Below are positions 17,314 through 26,078 of a DNA stretch of 64,000 nucleotides, piece by piece. Below the pieces are notes generated by a model. It worked only from the letters and a program-made list of their open reading frames with translations. It ran no database searches and had not been told where the DNA came from. The first letter of the stretch is position 1. Every line of letters starts with the position of its first letter. This DNA comes from Streptomyces sp. NBC_00239 (GTDB lineage: Bacteria > Actinomycetota > Actinomycetes > Streptomycetales > Streptomycetaceae): NCBI RefSeq assembly GCF_036194065.1, contig NZ_CP108095.1:2232001-2296000 (forward strand), written 5' to 3'. The position numbers and the translations under genes were made by a program.

Positions 17314-18471
17314 TCAGGTGGCCGGGTGCCAGGGGGTGAAGGTGAGGGTGGGGTGGGTGGGGTCCTGGCGGGCTGTGACGAGCGCACCGGCGGGGTCGAG
17401 GGCGGCCACCACGACGCGCCCGGCGCTGTCCACGGCCACCTGCGGGGTCCGCAGCCCCCGGCCCCCCAGCGAGGCCCACCACGCCCCGTACCCCTCGTTC
17501 TCGGTGACGTACGCGGTGAGTTCGATGTCGCCCTGCGCCCCGACCTGGGTGAGCACCGTGCAGTCGTACTCGCCGATGAGCGCGCGGCAGACGCCCGCCG
17601 GCCCCTGCCCGCCGGCGCCGCCGAGGGCCATCAGGCCGCCCTGGACCTCCTGGTGGGGCGCGCGCCAGGCGACGAGCGAGCCGTCGCCGGGGTAGCGCCA
17701 GAAGTACGTGGCCCGGCCACGACCGGTCTCGCAGACGGCGGGCGTGCCGGGGACCACGGGGGTGCCGATTCGCTCGGCGAGGCGGAAGCGGCCCTGCCCG
17801 GCGCCGGTCCAGCGGTCGATGCCGGCCTGGCCGAAGGCGAGGAGTTCGAGGGGGGCGCCGGCGGGCATCACGACGGCGAGTTCGCCGGCGTACGACTCGG
17901 CGGTGACCTGCTTCCAGGTGCCCCAGGCGCCTTCGGAGTTGCGGCTGCGCCGGACTATCCCGCCGAGGCGGAGCGGGACGAGGACGTGGACGGAGCCGGA
18001 GCGCTGGTTGACGGCGATCCGCGGGGGGCCGGCGATCCGGTCGCCGGCCGGGCCGCCGCGCACGCCGGGGACTCCGAGGCTGTGCCAGTCGGTGAGGGCG
18101 CGGCCGGACTGGAACTGGGTGGCGAAGGCTATCTCGGGTCCTTCGTCCCCCTGCACGGGGTGCCGCAGAACCGCGAAATGGACATATCCCTCGCGGTTTT
18201 GAGCCATGGCGACTGCGCCGGCCCAGCCGGGTACGTCGAGGGGCTCGGGCCCGGTCCAGCGGCCCTCGGCTGCCGGGTCCTCGGTCCAGCGGACCAGCGC
18301 CCGCGGACCCGCGGCGTAGGCCGTCAGGCGGCCGTCCCCGGCCTTGAACAGCCATTTACCGCCGGGCGCCGAAAGCGGCGCGGGGCCTCGGCCGCCCGTG
18401 GCGGCACCCGGCCCGGATGCGGTCTCCGCTGTGGACTCCGCGGCTCTGCTGCCACCTCTGCCACGGATCAC
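17314..18471 (-). CDS. Hypothetical beta-propeller (lectin-like) protein
   Basis: I do not recognise a named family. The 385-residue protein has repeated blades with Trp and short spacing (LVRWTEDPAAEGRWTGPEPL; TDWHSLGVPG; GAWGTWKQVT; DGSLVAWRAPH; YGAWWASLGGRG; LTFTPWHPAT). This is like PLL/fucolectin-type propellers that bind sugars. No clear signal peptide is seen; the N-terminus is Gly/Ala-rich. It lies between the GT2 and LCP genes but on the opposite strand, so it may belong functionally to the wall locus while being expressed separately. The start at 18471 is uncertain. Confidence 0.6.
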   Translation of the reverse strand: MIRGRGGSRAAESTAETASGPGAATGGRGPAPLSAPGGKWLFKAGDGRLTAYAAGPRALVRWTEDPAAEGRWTGPEPLDVPGWAGAVAMAQNREGYVHFAVLRHPVQGDEGPEIAFATQFQSGRALTDWHSLGVPGVRGGPAGDRIAGPPRIAVNQRSGSVHVLVPLRLGGIVRRSRNSEGAWGTWKQVTAESYAGELAVVMPAGAPLELLAFGQAGIDRWTGAGQGRFRLAERIGTPVVPGTPAVCETGRGRATYFWRYPGDGSLVAWRAPHQEVQGGLMALGGAGGQGPAGVCRALIGEYDCTVLTQVGAQGDIELTAYVTENEGYGAWWASLGGRGLRTPQVAVDSAGRVVVAALDPAGALVTARQDPTHPTLTFTPWHPAT

Positions 18472-18589
18472 GGCGCCTGCTGCCTTTCCGTTGTTCCCGT
18501 CGTAACCGCTGTTCGCGCTCTGCGCACTGTCACACCCCGATGTGAACGCCCCCGCAGACCTGGCCTCTCGAACACTTCGAAAGTCTGTC

Positions 18590-18595
18590 TATTAT
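18590..18595 (+). promoter_or_regulatory. Possible -10 (TATTAT) upstream of the LCP gene
   Basis: TATTAT lies in an unusually AT-rich patch 97 bp before the LCP start, after a CGAACACTTCGAA direct repeat. No convincing -35 was found. Confidence 0.3.
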
Positions 18596-18692
18596 TCACA
18601 CCATCCTTAGGCTGACGGCCGGGCGGGTTCACCTCACCGCCGCCGTCCCTCGCAGGCCACCCTAGCGTCCCGACGGAAGGGCTCGACGAGCT

Positions 18693-19748
18693 ATGACCCC
18701 GCAGACCGGCACCTCCCGGCGGCGCCCGAAGAGCCGTGCACGCCGCGCGCTGACGATCGCGCTGCTCTCGCTCGCCGTGCTCGTCGTGGGCCTGGCGGGC
18801 GCGGGCTGGTGGGCGTACAGCCACCTCAACGGCAACATCGACAGCGTCGACCTGAACGAGGCGATCGGCGACAACCGGCCGCAGAAGGTCGTCACGGGCG
18901 CGCAGAACGTCCTGGTCCTGGGTTCCGACTCGCGCAGCGGCGCCAACGGCGATCTGGACCACGGCGACGTCAGCGGCGCCCGCTCGGACACCACGATGCT
19001 GATCCACATACCCGAAGGCCGGTCCAAGGCCACCGCGGTGAGCATCCCCCGCGACACCCTGGTCACCCGGCCCGAGTGCCGCAAGAAGGACGGCTCCACG
19101 ATCCCGTCCGGCAAGCGCATCATGTTCAACAGCATCTACAGCGTGGGCGGTCCGGCCTGTGTCGTGAACACGGTGGAGCAGATGTCGCGCGTGCGCATCG
19201 ACCACTTCGTCGAGGTCGACTTCGCCGGCTTCAAGGGTCTCGTCGACGCCCTGGGCGGCGTCAACGTCACCATCGACCAGCCCATCAACGGCGGCAAGAG
19301 CGGCCTCCAGCTGGACGCCGGCACCCACAAGCTCGACGGCACCGACTCGCTGAAGTTCGTCCGTACCCGCTACGGCTACAAGGACGGCAGCGACCTCGGC
19401 CGCATCGGCCTCCAGCAGCAGTTCATGCTCGCGATGCTGACGGAGATCAAGAACCAGGACGCGCTCGGCAACCCGGCCCGCCTCTACAAGCTGGCCGACG
19501 CCGGCACCAAGGCGCTCACCACCGACTCCGACCTGGACTCCCTCACGGCGCTGGCCGACTTCGCCAAGACGATGAAGGGCGTGGACGCCAACACCATGGA
19601 GACGATCATGCTCCCGGTGGCGTACGACAAGATCGACGAGAACCGCGTGGTGGCGGCCCAGCCGCAGGCGGACCAGCTGTGGGAAGCGGTGCGCAACGAC
19701 ACCACGATCCCCGCCTCCGCGAAGAAGTCCCCCGCCACCGGCGGCTGA
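18693..19748 (+). CDS. LCP (LytR-CpsA-Psr) family wall-polymer ligase
   Basis: LCP enzymes move lipid-linked glycopolymers such as teichoic acids onto peptidoglycan outside the membrane. This 351-residue protein has one N-terminal membrane helix (LTIALLSLAVLVVGLAGAGWWAY) and an LCP core: VLVLGSDSRSG, SDTTMLIHI, KATAVSIPRDTLV, HFVEVDFAGFKGLVDALGGV, and the Arg-rich KFVRTRYGYKDGSDLGRIGLQ motif that binds the pyrophosphate. It lies just past the polymer genes on the same strand, a natural partner for attaching their product. The C-terminal LytR_C domain is absent, so this is the short form. Confidence 0.9.
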   Translation: MTPQTGTSRRRPKSRARRALTIALLSLAVLVVGLAGAGWWAYSHLNGNIDSVDLNEAIGDNRPQKVVTGAQNVLVLGSDSRSGANGDLDHGDVSGARSDTTMLIHIPEGRSKATAVSIPRDTLVTRPECRKKDGSTIPSGKRIMFNSIYSVGGPACVVNTVEQMSRVRIDHFVEVDFAGFKGLVDALGGVNVTIDQPINGGKSGLQLDAGTHKLDGTDSLKFVRTRYGYKDGSDLGRIGLQQQFMLAMLTEIKNQDALGNPARLYKLADAGTKALTTDSDLDSLTALADFAKTMKGVDANTMETIMLPVAYDKIDENRVVAAQPQADQLWEAVRNDTTIPASAKKSPATGG

Positions 19749-19775
19749 GCCGCGACGGCACCAACGCAGCAACGA

Positions 19776-19824
19776 GCGGCCTCCGGACCCGCCTGCCCCG
19801 TGCAGGTGGTGGTCCGGAGGCCGC
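19776..19824. terminator. Bidirectional terminator between LCP and permease genes
   Basis: GCGGCCTCCGGACC and GGTCCGGAGGCCGC form a perfect 14-bp stem. It lies between convergent genes and can end both transcripts. Confidence 0.8.
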
Positions 19825-19854
19825 TGTGTGTTCGCTGTGGGAACCCGGGAACGG

Positions 19855-21423
19855 TCAGCGGGCCATGGGCGGCTCGGTGGGCTCCTCCGGCGCCCCGGGG
19901 GCCGCCGCGCGCCCCTGGCCCAGGCCGAGCCGGCTGTGCGAGCGTCCGTACAGGTAGTACACGGCGATGCCGATCACCATCCAGATGCCGAAGCGCACCC
20001 AGGTCTCGGCCGGCAGGTTCAGCATCAGCCAGACCGAGGCCGCGATCGACAGGATCGGGACCAGCGGGACCAGCGGGGTGCGGAACGAGCGGTGCAGGTC
20101 GGGCCGGGTGCGGCGCAGGATGATCACGCCGAGGGCCACGACCACGAAGGCGAACAGCGTGCCGATGTTCACCAGCGTCGCGAGTTCGTTGATGCTGGTG
20201 AAGCCCGCGACCACGGCGATGATGACGCCGAGCAGGATGGTCGGGCGGTACGGCGTGCGGAACTTCGGGTGGGTCACCGAGAAGAACCGCGGCAGCAGGC
20301 CGTCCCGGCTCATCGCGAAGAACACCCGGGTCTGCCCGAGCAGCAGGATCATGCAGACCGTGGTCAGACCGACCGCCGCGCCGAAGCTGATGATGCCGCC
20401 GTACACCGGGTGCCCGGCCGACTTGAACGCGTCCGCGAGCGGCGCGCTCGTCGACAGCTGCGAGTAGTGCTGCATGCCGGTGACCACGAGCGAGACCGCG
20501 ACGTAGAGCACCGTGCAGATGATCAGCGAGCCGAGGATGCCGCGCGGCATGTCCTTCTGCGGATGCTTGGTCTCCTCGGCGGCGGTGGCCACCACGTCGA
20601 AGCCGATGAAGGCGAAGAAAACGACGGAGGCGGCCGTGAAGATGCCCATGATCCCGAAGTTGGTGGGCTCGTAGCCGAAGATCAGCTGCACCAGGGGCGC
20701 GTCGAGGCCCGAGCCGCCTTCTTGTGGCTGCGCCTTGGGGATGAAGGGCGAGTAGTTGCTGCCGGTGATGAAGAACAGTCCGGCGATGATGACGATGAGG
20801 ACCACCGTCACCTTGATGGCGACGACGATCGCGGTGATCCGCGCGGAGAGCTTGACGCCCACCACGAGCACCACGGTCAGGACCAGTACCAGCAGGAACG
20901 CCAGCAGGTCGAAACTGCCGCCCGGCACGTCGGGCCCCTGGAGCGCCACCGGCAGGTGGATGTCCGCGTTGTCCATGAGCGAGCGGACGTACCCGGACCA
21001 GCCGACCGCGACGACCGCGGTGCCGAGCGCGAACTCCAGCACCAGGTCCCAGCCGATGATCCAGGCGGGCAGCTCACCGATCGAGGCGTACGAGAACGTG
21101 TACGCCGAGCCGGCCACCGGGACGGTGGAGGCGAATTCGGCGTAGCAGAGGGCGGCCAGGGCGCACACCACGCCGGCGGCCACGAAGGCCAGTGCCGTGG
21201 CGGGTCCCGCCGTCTCCTTGGCGACCTTGCCCGTGAGGACGAAGATGCCGGTACCGATGATGACGCCGACGCCGAAGACCGTCAGGTCCCAGGCCGAGAG
21301 CGACTTGCGGAGGGCGTGCTCGGGCTCTTCGGTGTCACGGATCGACTGCTCGACCGTCTTGGTACGGAACGGTCCCGAGACCTTGCCGGGGCGCCCCGGC
21401 CCCGCGTCCTGCGATGTGCTCAC
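19855..21423 (-). CDS. APC-family amino acid permease (cationic amino acid transporter-like)
   Basis: This 522-residue membrane protein has about 12-13 hydrophobic segments and APC hallmarks: SAWDLTVFGVGVIIGTGIFVLTG in helix 1, ALCYAEFASTVPVAGSAYTFSY, the FFAFIGFDVVATAAEETKHPQKDMPRG region split across helices 6-7, and FRTPYRPTI before the last helices. The N-terminal RKSLSAWDL and the extended C-terminus fit the CAT subgroup. The likely substrate is a cationic or broad-range amino acid; the specific one is unknown. The GTG start at 21423 has GGAGG seven bases upstream. It is downstream of dxs on the same strand, with a hairpin between. Confidence 0.88.
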   Translation of the reverse strand: MSTSQDAGPGRPGKVSGPFRTKTVEQSIRDTEEPEHALRKSLSAWDLTVFGVGVIIGTGIFVLTGKVAKETAGPATALAFVAAGVVCALAALCYAEFASTVPVAGSAYTFSYASIGELPAWIIGWDLVLEFALGTAVVAVGWSGYVRSLMDNADIHLPVALQGPDVPGGSFDLLAFLLVLVLTVVLVVGVKLSARITAIVVAIKVTVVLIVIIAGLFFITGSNYSPFIPKAQPQEGGSGLDAPLVQLIFGYEPTNFGIMGIFTAASVVFFAFIGFDVVATAAEETKHPQKDMPRGILGSLIICTVLYVAVSLVVTGMQHYSQLSTSAPLADAFKSAGHPVYGGIISFGAAVGLTTVCMILLLGQTRVFFAMSRDGLLPRFFSVTHPKFRTPYRPTILLGVIIAVVAGFTSINELATLVNIGTLFAFVVVALGVIILRRTRPDLHRSFRTPLVPLVPILSIAASVWLMLNLPAETWVRFGIWMVIGIAVYYLYGRSHSRLGLGQGRAAAPGAPEEPTEPPMAR

Positions 21424-21451
21424 CGGAATACCTCCACGCTGTCACGCGAAT

Positions 21452-21492
21452 GGGCCGGTCGGACCACCCTTCAAGGGTGACCCTCCCGGCCC
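21452..21492 (-). terminator. Hairpin between dxs and permease
   Basis: GGGCCGG/CCGGCCC outer arms and ACCCTT/AAGGGT inner arms form a two-part stem. It follows dxs on the minus strand and precedes the permease start, so it may end or attenuate the dxs transcript. Confidence 0.5.
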
Positions 21493-21548
21493 GTCACGTG
21501 CAACGCGAGCGATCACAATCGGCCAGTGGTCCCCCACCGCCGACGGCG

Positions 21549-23471
21549 TCAGTCGCGGGCGACCTCGGCGGCCGGCTCGCGGTCGAAACGCCCGTCCAGC
21601 TTGGCGACCAGCCCGGTCACCTGGCGGGCGATGTCCGGCGCGGTCAGGCCGATCTCGGCGAGGATCTCCTTGCGCGGCGCGTGGTCGAGGAAGCGCTGCG
21701 GAATGCCGAAATCGCGCAGCGGCACGTCGACGCCGGCGTCCCGCAGGGCCTGCGAGACCGCGGCTCCGACACCGCCGGTGCGGCCGTTGTCCTCGACGGT
21801 GACGACGACCCGGTGGCGGTCTGCCAGCGGGGCGAGGGCCTCGTCGACGGGCTTGACCCAGCGCGGGTCGACCACGGTGGTGGAGATGCCCTGCCTGTCG
21901 AGCAGGTCGGCGATTTCCAGGCACATCGGGGCGAGCGCGCCGACCGAGACGAGCAGTACGTCCGGTCGGGTGACTTCGGGCGCCGGGGCGCGCAGCACGT
22001 CCATGCCGCCGATCCGGCCGACGGCCGGGACGGCCGGGCCGACGACGCCCTTGGAGTAGCGCAGCACGGTCGGCGCGTCCTTGACCTCGACGGCCTCGCG
22101 CAGCTGGGCGCGCAGCTGCTCGGCGTCGCGCGGGGCGGCCAGCCGCAGGCCGGGGACGACCTGGAGGATGGACATGTCCCACATGCCGTTGTGCGAGGCG
22201 CCGTCGTCGCCGGTGACGCCGGCCCGGTCGAGCACGAAGGTGACCCCGCACTTGTGCAGGGCCACGTCCATCAGGACCTGGTCGAAGGCGCGGTTGAGGA
22301 AGGTCGCGTACACCGCGAAGACCGGGTGGACGCCGCCGGTGGCCAGGCCCGCGGCCGAGGTCGCGGCGTGCTGTTCGGCGATGCCGACGTCGTAGATCCG
22401 GTCCGGGAAGGCGTCCGCGAACTTCTTGAGGCCGACCGGGTGGAGCATGGCCGCGGTGATGGCGACGATGTCCTCGCGCTCGGTGCCGAGCTTGACCATC
22501 TCGTCGGCGAAGACGGAGGTCCAGCTGGCGGCGGCGGCCTTCACGGGCAGGCCGGTGTCCGGGTGGATGACGCCGACCGCGTGGAAGCGGTCCGCCTCGT
22601 CCTGGACGGCCGGCTCGTAGCCGCGGCCCTTCTGGGTGAGGCAGTGCACGATGACCGGGCCGCTGAACCGCTTGGCGCGGGTCAGGGCGGACTCCAGGGC
22701 CTCGACGTCGTGGCCGTCGATCGGGCCGATGTACTTCAGGCCCAGGTCCTCGAACATGCCCTGCGGGGCGATGAAGTCCTTGAGGCCCTTCTTGGCGCCG
22801 TGCAGGGTCTCGTAGAGCGGCTTCCCGACGACCGGGGTGCGCTCCAGGATGTCCTTGCCGCGGGCCAGGAAGCGCTCGTAGCCGTCCGTGGTGCGCAGGG
22901 TGGCCAGGTGGTCGGCGAGGCCGCCGATGGTGGGGCCGTACGAGCGCTCGTTGTCGTTGACGACGATGACGAGCGGGCGGTCCTTGGCGGCGGCGATGTT
23001 GTTCAGCGCCTCCCAGGCCATGCCGCCGGTGAGCGCGCCGTCGCCGATGACCGCGGCGACGTGGTGGTCGCTCTTGCCGAGCACCTGGTTCGCCTTGGCC
23101 AGTCCGTCGGCCCAGCCCAGCACGGTGGAGGCGTGCGAGTTCTCGATCACGTCGTGCTCGGACTCGGCGCGGGAGGGGTAGCCGGAGAGGCCGCCCTTGG
23201 TGCGCAGCTTCGAGAAGTCCTGGCGGCCGGTGAGCAGCTTGTGGACGTAGGCCTGGTGCCCGGTGTCGAAGAGGACCTTGTCCTTGGGCGAGTCGAAGAC
23301 CCGGTGCAGGGCGATCGTCAGTTCGACGACGCCGAGGTTGGGGCCCAGGTGCCCGCCGGTCTTGGAGACCGCGTCGACGAGGAAGGACCTGATCTCTGCG
23401 GCCAGCTGGTTCAGCTGCTCCGGGCCGAGCCGGTCCAGATCGCGCGGTCCCTTGATGCGGGTCAGCAGCAC
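21549..23471 (-). CDS. dxs: 1-deoxy-D-xylulose-5-phosphate synthase
   Basis: Dxs condenses pyruvate and glyceraldehyde 3-phosphate, using thiamine diphosphate, as the first step of the MEP isoprenoid pathway. The 640-residue protein shows [29 protein letters not shown], the ThDP motif [40 protein letters not shown], and the transketolase-like half with [15 protein letters not shown] and [22 protein letters not shown] precedes the GTG at 23471; the frame extends to 23579 without support. Its position matches the recalled SCO6013. It is a standard actinobacterial enzyme with no visible change at catalytic positions. Confidence 0.96.
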   Translation of the reverse strand: MLLTRIKGPRDLDRLGPEQLNQLAAEIRSFLVDAVSKTGGHLGPNLGVVELTIALHRVFDSPKDKVLFDTGHQAYVHKLLTGRQDFSKLRTKGGLSGYPSRAESEHDVIENSHASTVLGWADGLAKANQVLGKSDHHVAAVIGDGALTGGMAWEALNNIAAAKDRPLVIVVNDNERSYGPTIGGLADHLATLRTTDGYERFLARGKDILERTPVVGKPLYETLHGAKKGLKDFIAPQGMFEDLGLKYIGPIDGHDVEALESALTRAKRFSGPVIVHCLTQKGRGYEPAVQDEADRFHAVGVIHPDTGLPVKAAAASWTSVFADEMVKLGTEREDIVAITAAMLHPVGLKKFADAFPDRIYDVGIAEQHAATSAAGLATGGVHPVFAVYATFLNRAFDQVLMDVALHKCGVTFVLDRAGVTGDDGASHNGMWDMSILQVVPGLRLAAPRDAEQLRAQLREAVEVKDAPTVLRYSKGVVGPAVPAVGRIGGMDVLRAPAPEVTRPDVLLVSVGALAPMCLEIADLLDRQGISTTVVDPRWVKPVDEALAPLADRHRVVVTVEDNGRTGGVGAAVSQALRDAGVDVPLRDFGIPQRFLDHAPRKEILAEIGLTAPDIARQVTGLVAKLDGRFDREPAAEVARD

Positions 23472-23623
23472 CCGTGCCTCCTTGCAGTTGCTTGCTGGTC
23501 CGCCGAGTCTAATGTTCCGCCCGCGGCGGTGGTCATCGGGCGGTCCCAGCAGGGTCACACCATTGTCATACCTGTACACAACACCGCGATGTCACACCCC
23601 ACGGACGGGTGGACGCACGCACA

Positions 23624-23658
23624 GGTGCCCGATGCCACACGAGGTGGCATCGGGCACC
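23624..23658 (-). terminator. Terminator after xylH
   Basis: GGTGCCCGATGCCAC and GTGGCATCGGGCACC form a perfect 15-bp stem with a 5-nt loop, 29 bp after the xylH stop. It separates the xyl genes from dxs. Confidence 0.8.
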
Positions 23659-23687
23659 GGGCCGTACGGACAGCCGGGCGTGCCCTA

Positions 23688-24992
23688 CTAGGCGCGACCT
23701 GCGGTCTTCTGGGTCTTGCGGGTGATCGAGTCGATCACCACGGTGGCCAGCAGCACGGCACCGGTGATCATGTACTGGATCGGGGTGGCGATGCCCTCCA
23801 GCGCGAGACCGTACTGGATGGACGTGATGACCATGACACCGAGCAGGGCGTTCCAGGTCCGGCCGCGGCCGCCGAAGAGGCTGGTGCCGCCGATGACGGC
23901 CGCCGCGATGACGTTCATCAGCAGGTCGCCGGAGCCGGCGCTCTGGTTGGCCGCGGCGATCTTGGACGCCCAGAACAGGCCGCCGACGGCCGCGAACGTG
24001 CCGGCGATGGAGAAGACGGCGATGCGGATCGCGGCCACGTTGATGCCGGCGCGCCGGGAGGCCTCGACGCTGCCGCCGAGCGCGAAGACCTTGCGGCCGA
24101 AGGTGGTGCGGCGCAGCAGGAAGTCCGTGCCGACCAGGACCACCAGGAAGAGCAGGACGGCCAGCGGCAGGCCCTTGTACTGGTTGAAGACCGCGGCGGC
24201 GCCGAAGGCGACCACGGCGAGCAGGGCCGTGCGCAGCAGGATCTCGCCGAGCGGCCGGGACGGCACGCCCGCCGCCTGGCGGCGCCGGTTGTCGAAGAAG
24301 GCGGCGGCGAAGTAGCCGGCCACCGCGACGAAGGCCAGGCCGTAGGCGGCCGCCACGTCGGTGAAGTAGTACGTGGTGAGCTTGCCGACGACGCCGTCGG
24401 AGTCCAGGTTGATCGTGCCGTTGCTGCCCAGGATCTGGAGCATGAAGCCGGACCAGAACAGCAGGCCGGACAGGGTCACCGCGAAGGCGGGGGCCCCGAC
24501 CTTGGCGAAGAAGAAGCCGTGGATCGCGCCGATGGCCGCGCCGCCCGCGATGGCGACCAGGATGGCCAGCCATTCGTTGACGCCGTGGGTGACGGCGAGG
24601 ACCGCGACGATGGCGCCGGAGACGCCGCTGACCGAGCCGACCGAGAGGTCGATCTCGCCGAGCAGCAGGACGAAGATGATGCCGACGGCCATCATGCCGG
24701 TGGCGACCATCGTCACGCCGATGTTGCTGAGGTTGCCGGCGGAGAGGAAGTTCGAGTTCAGGCTCTGGAAGATGGCGCAGATGATCACGAGGCCGACGAC
24801 GACCGGGAGCGATCCCAGGTCGCCGGCGCGCATCTTGCGCTTGAACTCGTTCACGTAGCCGGCCAGGCCCTGCTCGCGCACGAGCAGCCGCGGGTCGACG
24901 ACCGGGATGGCGTCCGCCGGGGCGGCGGGGTTGGCCAGGTCGGCCACGGCGTCGGTGCCGTGGTGCTCTGGGGCGTGGTGTTCGGTGCTCAC
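23688..24992 (-). CDS. xylH: Sugar ABC transporter permease XylH
   Basis: XylH forms the membrane channel of a CUT2-type (ribose/xylose family) ABC importer. The 434-residue protein has about 10 hydrophobic segments, the MMAVGIIFVLLLGEIDLSVGSVSG motif of BPD_transp_2 permeases, an FFFAKVGAPAFAVTLSGLLFWSG stretch, and FALGGSVEASRRAGINVAAIRIAVF, which contacts the ATPase. The long soluble N-terminus (about 55 residues) is common in XylH. Its start overlaps the xylG stop by 4 nt. Xylose is the expected substrate from the S. coelicolor locus; the sequence alone cannot separate xylose from other pentoses. Confidence 0.92.
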   Translation of the reverse strand: MSTEHHAPEHHGTDAVADLANPAAPADAIPVVDPRLLVREQGLAGYVNEFKRKMRAGDLGSLPVVVGLVIICAIFQSLNSNFLSAGNLSNIGVTMVATGMMAVGIIFVLLLGEIDLSVGSVSGVSGAIVAVLAVTHGVNEWLAILVAIAGGAAIGAIHGFFFAKVGAPAFAVTLSGLLFWSGFMLQILGSNGTINLDSDGVVGKLTTYYFTDVAAAYGLAFVAVAGYFAAAFFDNRRRQAAGVPSRPLGEILLRTALLAVVAFGAAAVFNQYKGLPLAVLLFLVVLVGTDFLLRRTTFGRKVFALGGSVEASRRAGINVAAIRIAVFSIAGTFAAVGGLFWASKIAAANQSAGSGDLLMNVIAAAVIGGTSLFGGRGRTWNALLGVMVITSIQYGLALEGIATPIQYMITGAVLLATVVIDSITRKTQKTAGRA

Positions 24993-25768
24993 TTGCGAGC
25001 CTCCCCGGTACGCGCCGCACGGCGGGTCACGGCATTGTCCGTGGCGCCCGTGATGGCGGAGATGATCTCTTCCTGCGAGGTGTCGGCGACGCGGAAGACG
25101 CCGTTGTTCCGGCCCAGCCGGAGGACCGCCACCTTGTCGGCCACGGCCTTCACGTCGGCCATGTTGTGGCTGATGAGGATGACGGCGTGGCCGCGCTCGC
25201 GCAGCCGCTCGACCAGGTCGAGGACCTGGGCGGTCTGCTCGACGCCGAGGGCGGCGGTGGGCTCGTCGAGGATGACGAGCTGGGGCTCGCCGAGCATCGA
25301 GCGGGCGATCGCCACGGTCTGGCGCTGACCGCCGGAGAGCGAGGCGATCGGGATGCGGACGCTGGGGATCCGGATCGACAGGGTGGTGAGCAGCTCGCGG
25401 GCGCGGCGCTCCATCTCCACCTCGTCGAGGACGCCGCGGCGCTTGAGCTCACGGCCCAGGAAGAGGTTGCCGACGACGTCGATGTTGTCGCACAGCGCGA
25501 GGTCCTGGTAGACGGTCGCGATGCCCAGGTGCTGGGCGTCCTGGGGCTTGTTGATCGACACGGCCTTGCCTTCCCATTCGATGACTCCCTCATCGATGGG
25601 GTGCACGCCGGCGATCGTCTTGACGAGCGTGGACTTTCCGGCGCCGTTGTCGCCGACGAGGGCGACGACCTCGCCGGCGTGGATCTCGAGCTCTACGTCG
25701 GTGAGTGCCTGGACGGCGCCGAACCGCTTCGAGACCCCTCGCAACGCCAGCACGGGCGCAGCGGTCAC
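24989..25768 (-). CDS. xylG: Sugar ABC transporter ATP-binding protein XylG (single-domain)
   Basis: This 259-residue ATPase powers the importer. It has Walker A GDNGAGKST at about 39-47, Q-loop YQDLALCDN, signature LSGGQ and Walker B LVILDEPTAALG followed by the H-loop LISHNM. It has one ATPase domain, whereas E. coli XylG has two; single-domain forms are usual in Streptomyces. I choose the GTG at 25768 because AAGGAG lies 9 nt upstream. The ATG at 25777 would follow that site directly with no spacer. The 310-bp gap before it holds two GAAACGTTTC palindromes. Confidence 0.9.
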   Translation of the reverse strand: MTAAPVLALRGVSKRFGAVQALTDVELEIHAGEVVALVGDNGAGKSTLVKTIAGVHPIDEGVIEWEGKAVSINKPQDAQHLGIATVYQDLALCDNIDVVGNLFLGRELKRRGVLDEVEMERRARELLTTLSIRIPSVRIPIASLSGGQRQTVAIARSMLGEPQLVILDEPTAALGVEQTAQVLDLVERLRERGHAVILISHNMADVKAVADKVAVLRLGRNNGVFRVADTSQEEIISAITGATDNAVTRRAARTGEARK

Positions 25769-25840
25769 ATGAACCATCTCCTTCGCCGCCTGACCGGCGG
25801 GGATGTCGTACAGAACAGCAGGGGTGGGGCGGGGGCGGGC

Positions 25841-25850
25841 GAAACGTTTC
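25841..25850. promoter_or_regulatory. GAAACGTTTC palindrome, proximal copy
   Basis: A perfect 10-bp palindrome of LacI-family operator type, 73 bp upstream of the xylG GTG. An identical core recurs 80 bp further upstream. It may control xylGH separately from xylF. Confidence 0.5.
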
Positions 25851-25919
25851 CTCACGCTCGCTCGCGGCCTTCACGGGCCTTTCGGGCCCTCTCGGGACCT
25901 CCCGGTCTCCACCACCTGG

Positions 25920-25931
25920 GGAAACGTTTCC
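25920..25931. promoter_or_regulatory. GGAAACGTTTCC palindrome, distal copy
   Basis: A perfect 12-bp palindrome whose centre is 80 bp from that of the copy at 25841. The spacing of nearly eight helical turns would suit cooperative or looped binding by a LacI-family repressor. Confidence 0.5.
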
Positions 25932-26034
25932 TTTTTCTGGCCGGCGCCCCGCGGGTGGCGGGGTATGGGGCGGGGCGCCGGACAGGCTCGGGGATGTCCG
26001 CCGGGCCGGGCCTCGTGAGGGGCCGGACCGGGGA

Positions 26035-26071
26035 GGCCTCACGGGTGAGGCCGGGGGCCCCACAGGGGGCC
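26035..26071 (-). terminator. Double hairpin after xylF
   Basis: GGCCTCA/TGAGGCC (26035-26052) and GGCCCC/GGGGCC (26056-26071) follow the xylF stop by 7 bp on the minus strand. They probably reduce read-through into xylGH, so that the binding protein is made in excess. Confidence 0.6.
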
Positions 26072-26078
26072 GGGGGGC

